NCBI RefSeq assembly: GCF_946479885.1
Contig: NZ_CAMLHM010000042.1
Span: 1-37,688 of the forward strand
DNA length: 37,688 bases
From: an uncultured Devosia sp.
GTDB taxonomy: Bacteria > Pseudomonadota > Alphaproteobacteria > Rhizobiales > Devosiaceae
Direction of reading: 5' to 3'
Within the stretch, counting starts at the first letter, position 1. Every line of letters starts with the position of its first letter. Positions 32,097 to 37,688 of the stretch are shown piece after piece. The notes under the pieces were generated by a model that made no database searches, was not told where the DNA came from, and worked only from the letters and a program-made list of their open reading frames with translations. A program made the translations under genes and the position numbers.

Positions 32097-35000
32097 ATGG
32101 TTTCCTACATCAAGAGCGACCTTGAGTTCATTCTTGCCCAGATCAAGATCGCGGAGGCGCATTCCGCCGGTCAGCCGCTGTTCGGGCCCACGGGCCTGGT
32201 TCCCGCCTATACGTTGAGCTACGGGCTCCGTACGGTCGACGGGACGTACAACAACCTGCTGCCCGGGCAGGAGACCTGGGGGTCGTCGGACCGGCAGTTC
32301 CCCGAATTGCTCGACCCCGTCTTCAGGCCGGCTGAACCCTCGCCTTTCCCCGGACCTCCGGGACCGCCGACGAACTACAATCCGTCGAATAACCCGGCTT
32401 CGGTGGTTTTCGACTCCAGCCTGCGGACGATCTCCAACCTGATCGTTGACCAGACGCTCGGAAATCCCGCGGCCATCCTGACCGCACTGGGCCGCGCCGG
32501 CAGCGCCAACCCCATGGCAGACCTGCCCGCGATCAGCGCCATCTACGACGCGTTCAAGCCGAGCTCGGATGCCGAGTACCAGACGCGCGTCATCATGCAG
32601 AATGCGCAGGCGGCGCTGAACGACCTGCCGGGCGACGCGGGCCTGATCGCGGCGCTGGCCACGGCAACTGCCAACCATGACGCCGCTGTCTCCAATCTGG
32701 ACGCTGCCCGCGTGGTGCGCGATGCGGCCGTGGCGCCCTTCGGCATCACGATGGACGGCGACAATGTCAGCCTCCTCAACATTGCACCCGACGAGGGCCT
32801 CTCGGCTCCGTTCAACTCCTGGTTCACGCTGTTCGGCCAGTTCTTCGACCACGGCCTCGACCTGGTCAACAAGGGCGGCAGCGGCACGGTGTTCATCCCC
32901 CTGCAACCGGATGACCCGCTCTATGTGCCGGGCAGCCACACCAATTTCATGGTGCTGACGCGTGCTACGGTTTCTCCTGGTACCGATGGCGTATTCGGCA
33001 CCGCCGATGATGTCCGTCCGGTCAACACGACGACCGCATTCGTCGACCAGAACCAGACATATACCTCCCATGCCTCCCACCAGGTCTTCCTGCGCCAGTA
33101 TGAAGCGCGCGATGTCGATCCGGGTGCCGGCGTCACCCTGCGCCCGTTCGCCACCGGCCACCTGATCGAGGGTGGTGGCGCCCAGCCCGGCGGCATGGCC
33201 ACCTGGGGTGAGGTCAAGGAGCAGGCCCGGACCATCCTGGGCATCCAGCTGACCGATTTCGACGTTGGCAGCGTGCCGCTGCTGCGCACGGACCCCTATG
33301 GCAATTTCATCCCGGGCGCCCACGGCTATCCCCAGCTCATCATGGGGATTGGCGCCGACCTCATTCCCAACACTGCCGACGATCTCGTGCTGGAAGGCGA
33401 CCCCACCGCCAATGGCGGGATGGGTGTGCTGACCACGGGCGCTCTTCGCACCAACATGGCATTCCTTGCCGATATCGCGCATGAAGCGGTGCCAGTAGGG
33501 AAGGTTGCGGATGGTGACATCACCATCGGGCTGCAAAATCCCGGCAATGGCGACATCGAATACGACAACGAACTGCTCGATGCGCACTTCATAGCCGGTG
33601 ATGGACGCGCCAATGAGAACATTGGCCTGACTGCGGTCCACCACATCTTCCACTCCGAGCACAATCGTCTGGCGGAGCATACCAAGGACGTGGCCCTTGC
33701 CGACGCTGCCGCCATGCTTGCCGGCGGCGCAACCCAGGCCCAGGCCGTGGCCTTCCTCAATGAATGGCTTGCCGTGGATGTGGCGGCCGTTCCGGTGGGA
33801 CAGGCGGCGATCGACGCACTGATCTGGGATGGCAACCGGCTGTTCCAGGCAGCCAAGTTCGGCACCGAGATGCAGTATCAGCACCTGGTGTTCGAGGATT
33901 TTGCCCGCAAGATCCAGCCGGCGATCGACTTCTTCGTGGTGCCGGATGGCTACCATGCGGACATCAATCCCAACATCGTGGCCGAGTTCGCCCATGTGGT
34001 CTATCGCTTTGGCCACTCCATGCTCACCGAGCAGATCGACCGTCTGGACGCCAGCTTCACCAATGACCAGATCGGCCTAATCCAGGCGTTCCTCAACCCG
34101 ATCGAGTTCGACGCTGGCCATACGGTTGCCGACGGCGTGGCCGCTGGCGCGATCATCCGTGGCATGACGCGGCAGGTGGGCAACGAAATCGACGAGTTCG
34201 TGACGACCGCCCTCCGCAACAACCTGCTGGGCCTGCCTCTCGACCTGGCAACCATCAACCTGGCGCGTGGTCGTGACACTGGCGTACCGTCGTTGAACGC
34301 CGCCCGGCGCGAATTCTACGTCGCCAGCCAGAATGCTGCTGAGCTCAAGCCCTATAACAGCTGGGTGGAGTTCGCCGGCAATCTCAAGAACGAAGCATCG
34401 GTGATCAACTTCATCGCGGCTTACGGCCTGCATCCGTTGATCGTCAACGCGGATACCATCGAGGAAAAGCGCGACGCCGCCATGACGATCATCTTCGGGC
34501 AACCCTACGGCGCCTTCGCGGTTCCGTCCGATGCTCAGGACTTCCTCAACGGTACCGGCGCCTGGGCGAGCCTGCCCAATGGCGTGACGACAACGGGTAT
34601 CGACAATATCGACCTGTGGATCGGCGGGCTGGCTGAAAAGATCATGCCGTTTGGCGGCATGCTCGGCTCGACCTTCAACTTCGTGTTCGAAGTCCAGCTT
34701 GAAAAGCTGCAAGACGGCGACCGGTTCTACTACCTGCAGCGCCTCGACGGTCTGCATCTGCTGGCCGAGATGGAAAACAACACCTTCGCCAAGCTGATCA
34801 GCAAGAACGCCGATGCCGGCCATCTGCCGTCGGACGTGTTCTCGACGCCCGGACTCATTCTCGAGGTCGACCAGACCAAGCAATGGAACCCCGGACTTGG
34901 CGGTGACGACCCGGTTGGCGCCGGCATCCTGACCCAACTGGTCATTCGCAATAACCCGGCGACGCCGGGCACGGACACCAACTATCTCAAGTATACCGGC

Positions 35001-37688
35001 GAAGACCACGTCCTGCTGGGCGGCACCAATGGCGACGATATCCTGATTGCCGGCATCGGTGACGACACGCTGCATGGCGACGCCGGCAACGACCGGATGG
35101 AAGGTGGCTACGGCAACGACCAGTATATCGGCGGGGAGGGCGACGACATCATCACCGACATTGGCGGCGATGACATCATTCGCTCCGGTGCGGGCCATGA
35201 CGCCATTCACGCCGGGCCGGGCACCGACCTTGTCGTGGCCGAGGCAGGCCAGGACTTCATCGTCCTTGGTACCGACCTGCTCGACGAGGCCTTTGGCGGC
35301 CTGGGCAACGACTTTGTCTTTGGCAGCAAGACCACCGAACAGACCATGGGTGGTGAAGGCAACGACTGGATCGAAATCGGGGCGTGGACCGGCGCGGTCG
35401 GCGACAACTTCGACGATCAGTTCGCGGCGGACTCCGTCAAGGGGCACGACGTGTTCCACGGCGACGGTGGCTTCGACGAGTTCATTGGTGAAGGCGGTGA
35501 CGACATCTGGGTCGGCAGCCTTGGCCGCGGCAAGTTCGACGGTATGTCCGGTTTCGACTGGACGACCTACAAGGACATGCCGATGGGCATCAATGCCGAC
35601 CTGTTCCGGCAGCATTTCGACGCCCTGCCTCTGCCTCCGCCAAACTCGGCGCTCGACGAATATGCCTTCGTTGAAGGCGTATCGGGCTCCAAGTACAACG
35701 ACGAAATCCTGGGCAGCGACGTCACGTCCGCGGACATGGCGACCGAAGGCGCCCGGGGCAGCGTGCTCGACGCCGAGGGCATCGCTCTCATCGCCGGACT
35801 GCAGCAGGTTCTGGGTGCGGGCGTAACGTCGTTCGACGCCGGCAACATTCTGCTTGGCGGCGACGGCAGCGACAAAATCACCGGTCGCGGTGGCAACGAC
35901 ATCATCGATGGCGACAAGTGGCTCAATGTCCGCATCGGCATCATGAGCGGCTACAACGCTGCCGGTCCCACGGGCGTCGAGCTGCCCGGCAACCCCAATA
36001 TTACCGGCATGACCGCGCCAGTGACATTGCGCCTCGATGCCAATGGCAATGTGGTTCAGGCACCGGCGCCGGGCACCGACGTCACCAAGCCGCTCAGCGT
36101 CTGGGTGTTCGAAGGCAAGATCAACCCCGGCCAACTGCAGATCATCCGTGAAATTACCACGGCAGGGGCGGACGCCATCGCGGACATCGACACGGCGTTG
36201 TACCAGGGCCTGCGGGGCGAGTATGCCTTCTCGGCCACGGCCGACGGGCAAGTCATCGTCGCCCATGCAATTCCTGACGGCGTGGATGGTACCGACCGGT
36301 TGCGCAACATGGAACGGGTGCAGTTCTCCGACGGCAGCTCGCTCAACGTGGTCGTGGGGACCCCGTATAACGACAACGGCGCCGCCACGCAGGGCCTGCC
36401 GCCGCTTAACCAGCCGGTGATCAACGGTACGGCACTGGATGATCTGATCGTCGGCCTGGCCGGCACCGATGTCCTCAATGGCGGCGCGGGCGACGACATC
36501 CTGGTGGGTGGCGCCGGGTCCAACATCGTCAATGCCGGCGACAACTTCGAATCCGGCAACAACAACAACCAGAACGGCACGGCCAACTGGGCGAGCAACT
36601 GGGCTGAACTCAATGACTTTGGCGGCACAACCACCGGTCAGATCCGCATCGACGACGGCAACAGCAACACGCTCCGGTTCTATGGCGGGACGACGGCGCA
36701 GTTTGATGGGGCGCAGATCACCCGCACGGTAGATTTGTCGCTGTCGCAGACCGCGATCATCACCTACTCGGCCAATCCCGATAACCTGGACGCTGGTGAG
36801 TTTGTCGAGGTCCAGTTCGCCGCCGACGGCGTCAACTTCGTGGTGCTGAACACGATCACCGGAGACGGTGGTTCGACCAACTACAACCACAGCCTCACCG
36901 GCCCGTTTGCGGCCAACGCGGCGATCCGCTTCGTCACTTCGGCGATGAACGCGACAAATGAAGGCGTGGCGATCGACAATCTGTCGATCTCGTTTACGAG
37001 CCCCACCCTCAACAGCGGCACCGACACGCTCAATGGCGGCCTGGGGAACGACACCTATTCGTTCACCTATGGTGACGGCAATGACGTGATCAACGAGGGC
37101 GTTTCGGCCACCAGTGGCGGGGATGCGGACCGGATTTCGATCCTGGCGCCAACGCTGGGCACCGACGTCGTGACCGGCCTTCCGATCATGACGCTGACCG
37201 GGCTGAATGCAAACGACTCCAACACCGGCACCGCCAATGGCGACCTGGTGATCACCTATGGTCTCACCAATGGGACGGTCCCGCTCAACCAGACGATCAC
37301 GGTGGCCGGGCACTATACCGGCGGGGTCGCCAATACGGGTGTCGAGCGCATCAACTTCAATGGCGCGACCTATGCCGGATATGCGCTGGGGAGCGACGAC
37401 TACCTGATCAGCCGTGCCGATCCAGATGGCCGCGACAACGTGGCCACGGGCGTCAATCTATCCGCCTCGACCGCCAACAACTTCGTTGCCGGCGAGAACG
37501 GGGTGAACGATGCCATTACCGGCGGAAGCGGCAATGACCTGATCTTCGGCGGCACGGGCACCAACAACCTGGTGGGCGGGCTGGGCGACGACCTGCTGGT
37601 CGGTGGATCGGGCAATGACGTTCTCGATGCCCGCACCAACGGCGATCCCGCCAACCTGGACTTCGTCGGCAGCGTCGGGGCGGATACC
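32097..37688 (+). CDS. Giant RTX animal-type haem peroxidase (peroxicin / MopA-like), 3' end outside the window
   Basis: 1864 codons are visible and the frame is open at the right edge. Residues about 230-900 form an animal-type haem peroxidase: WFTLFGQFFDHGLDL with D251 and distal H252; GDGRANENIGL with catalytic R504 and E507; HHIFHSEHNRLAEH; and AHVVYRFGHSML with proximal H640. D251 and E507 match the residues that ester-link haem in myeloperoxidase. RTX GGxGxDx repeats begin near residue 975 (GGTNGDDILIAGIGDDTLHG) and recur near 1260, 1445 and 1640 and after about 1800. There is no Sec signal, so it should leave by type I secretion. Relatives include peroxicins and the Mn(II)-oxidising MopA of Aurantimonas. 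The ATG at 32097 follows GAGGGGG. The substrate is unknown. Confidence 0.92.
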   Translation, partial: MVSYIKSDLEFILAQIKIAEAHSAGQPLFGPTGLVPAYTLSYGLRTVDGTYNNLLPGQETWGSSDRQFPELLDPVFRPAEPSPFPGPPGPPTNYNPSNNPASVVFDSSLRTISNLIVDQTLGNPAAILTALGRAGSANPMADLPAISAIYDAFKPSSDAEYQTRVIMQNAQAALNDLPGDAGLIAALATATANHDAAVSNLDAARVVRDAAVAPFGITMDGDNVSLLNIAPDEGLSAPFNSWFTLFGQFFDHGLDLVNKGGSGTVFIPLQPDDPLYVPGSHTNFMVLTRATVSPGTDGVFGTADDVRPVNTTTAFVDQNQTYTSHASHQVFLRQYEARDVDPGAGVTLRPFATGHLIEGGGAQPGGMATWGEVKEQARTILGIQLTDFDVGSVPLLRTDPYGNFIPGAHGYPQLIMGIGADLIPNTADDLVLEGDPTANGGMGVLTTGALRTNMAFLADIAHEAVPVGKVADGDITIGLQNPGNGDIEYDNELLDAHFIAGDGRANENIGLTAVHHIFHSEHNRLAEHTKDVALADAAAMLAGGATQAQAVAFLNEWLAVDVAAVPVGQAAIDALIWDGNRLFQAAKFGTEMQYQHLVFEDFARKIQPAIDFFVVPDGYHADINPNIVAEFAHVVYRFGHSMLTEQIDRLDASFTNDQIGLIQAFLNPIEFDAGHTVADGVAAGAIIRGMTRQVGNEIDEFVTTALRNNLLGLPLDLATINLARGRDTGVPSLNAARREFYVASQNAAELKPYNSWVEFAGNLKNEASVINFIAAYGLHPLIVNADTIEEKRDAAMTIIFGQPYGAFAVPSDAQDFLNGTGAWASLPNGVTTTGIDNIDLWIGGLAEKIMPFGGMLGSTFNFVFEVQLEKLQDGDRFYYLQRLDGLHLLAEMENNTFAKLISKNADAGHLPSDVFSTPGLILEVDQTKQWNPGLGGDDPVGAGILTQLVIRNNPATPGTDTNYLKYTGEDHVLLGGTNGDDILIAGIGDDTLHGDAGNDRMEGGYGNDQYIGGEGDDIITDIGGDDIIRSGAGHDAIHAGPGTDLVVAEAGQDFIVLGTDLLDEAFGGLGNDFVFGSKTTEQTMGGEGNDWIEIGAWTGAVGDNFDDQFAADSVKGHDVFHGDGGFDEFIGEGGDDIWVGSLGRGKFDGMSGFDWTTYKDMPMGINADLFRQHFDALPLPPPNSALDEYAFVEGVSGSKYNDEILGSDVTSADMATEGARGSVLDAEGIALIAGLQQVLGAGVTSFDAGNILLGGDGSDKITGRGGNDIIDGDKWLNVRIGIMSGYNAAGPTGVELPGNPNITGMTAPVTLRLDANGNVVQAPAPGTDVTKPLSVWVFEGKINPGQLQIIREITTAGADAIADIDTALYQGLRGEYAFSATADGQVIVAHAIPDGVDGTDRLRNMERVQFSDGSSLNVVVGTPYNDNGAATQGLPPLNQPVINGTALDDLIVGLAGTDVLNGGAGDDILVGGAGSNIVNAGDNFESGNNNNQNGTANWASNWAELNDFGGTTTGQIRIDDGNSNTLRFYGGTTAQFDGAQITRTVDLSLSQTAIITYSANPDNLDAGEFVEVQFAADGVNFVVLNTITGDGGSTNYNHSLTGPFAANAAIRFVTSAMNATNEGVAIDNLSISFTSPTLNSGTDTLNGGLGNDTYSFTYGDGNDVINEGVSATSGGDADRISILAPTLGTDVVTGLPIMTLTGLNANDSNTGTANGDLVITYGLTNGTVPLNQTITVAGHYTGGVANTGVERINFNGATYAGYALGSDDYLISRADPDGRDNVATGVNLSASTANNFVAGENGVNDAITGGSGNDLIFGGTGTNNLVGGLGDDLLVGGSGNDVLDARTNGDPANLDFVGSVGADT

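Noticed and set aside
31907..32098. A 63-codon minus-strand frame in the peroxidase control region
   Set aside because: No ribosome-binding site, low-complexity Arg/Ala/Ser content and overlap with the peroxidase start codon; more likely non-coding.
32091..37313. Minus-strand open frames of 641 and 1078 codons opposite the peroxidase
   Set aside because: The plus strand encodes an uninterrupted peroxidase with catalytic residues; the antisense frames have no recognisable family.

Overview
The window is a GC-rich chromosomal segment of an alphaproteobacterium, most likely order Hyphomicrobiales and Devosia-like. This is inferred from gene families, codon use and synteny style; there is no rRNA gene to prove it. 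I saw no tRNA, rRNA, CRISPR array, insertion sequence or phage gene. Most of the DNA is coding, and the largest gene runs off the right edge.

Positions 1-4564 hold a D-xylose uptake module: a ROK-family repressor (cut by the left edge) diverges from xylF-xylH-xylG, with two matching operator-like palindromes in the shared control region. Positions 4613-10318 are housekeeping and stress functions: a DUF1345 membrane protein, glutathione-dependent formaldehyde dehydrogenase, a catalase-related haem protein, a cupin, an AAA nucleotide-binding protein, a UPF0178 protein, a lipoprotein polysaccharide deacetylase, and a small acidic protein coupled to rlmB. Positions 11109-13395 hold a cystine-type amino-acid ABC operon. 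Two small soluble proteins, a YetF-type (DUF421) membrane protein with a zinc ribbon, and the 3' remnant of a flavin-dependent oxidoreductase lead to glmS.

The most interesting part is 14953-37688. A Pel-like exopolysaccharide locus is recognised by clear pelF and pelG homologues, preceded by a membrane protein in the pelE position and followed by a PelD-like membrane protein with no room for the GAF and GGDEF domains that bind c-di-GMP in PelD. The hydrolase and deacetylase functions that are fused in PelA are split here. One gene encodes a signal-peptide-bearing MJ1477/TM1410 (GH114-like) glycosidase. Another encodes a 2016-residue RTX protein with four CBM9/DOMON-like repeats, a PelA-like Rossmann region and a NodB-type deacetylase centre; it lacks a Sec signal and looks like a type I secretion substrate. 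A membrane-anchored TPR protein sits between them in the same operon.

FNR/FixK-type boxes (TTGAC-N4-RTCAA) lie upstream of glmS and in the divergent promoter between the glycosidase operon and the pel operon. This suggests that amino-sugar supply and Pel synthesis are co-controlled, perhaps by oxygen or nitric oxide. Next come two tiny membrane-protein genes, a NarX/NarL-type histidine kinase and response regulator, and a giant RTX animal-type haem peroxidase (at least 1864 residues) with intact haem-ligand and catalytic residues. Together these look like an extracellular matrix system: polymer synthesis, extracellular deacetylation, trimming and oxidative chemistry.
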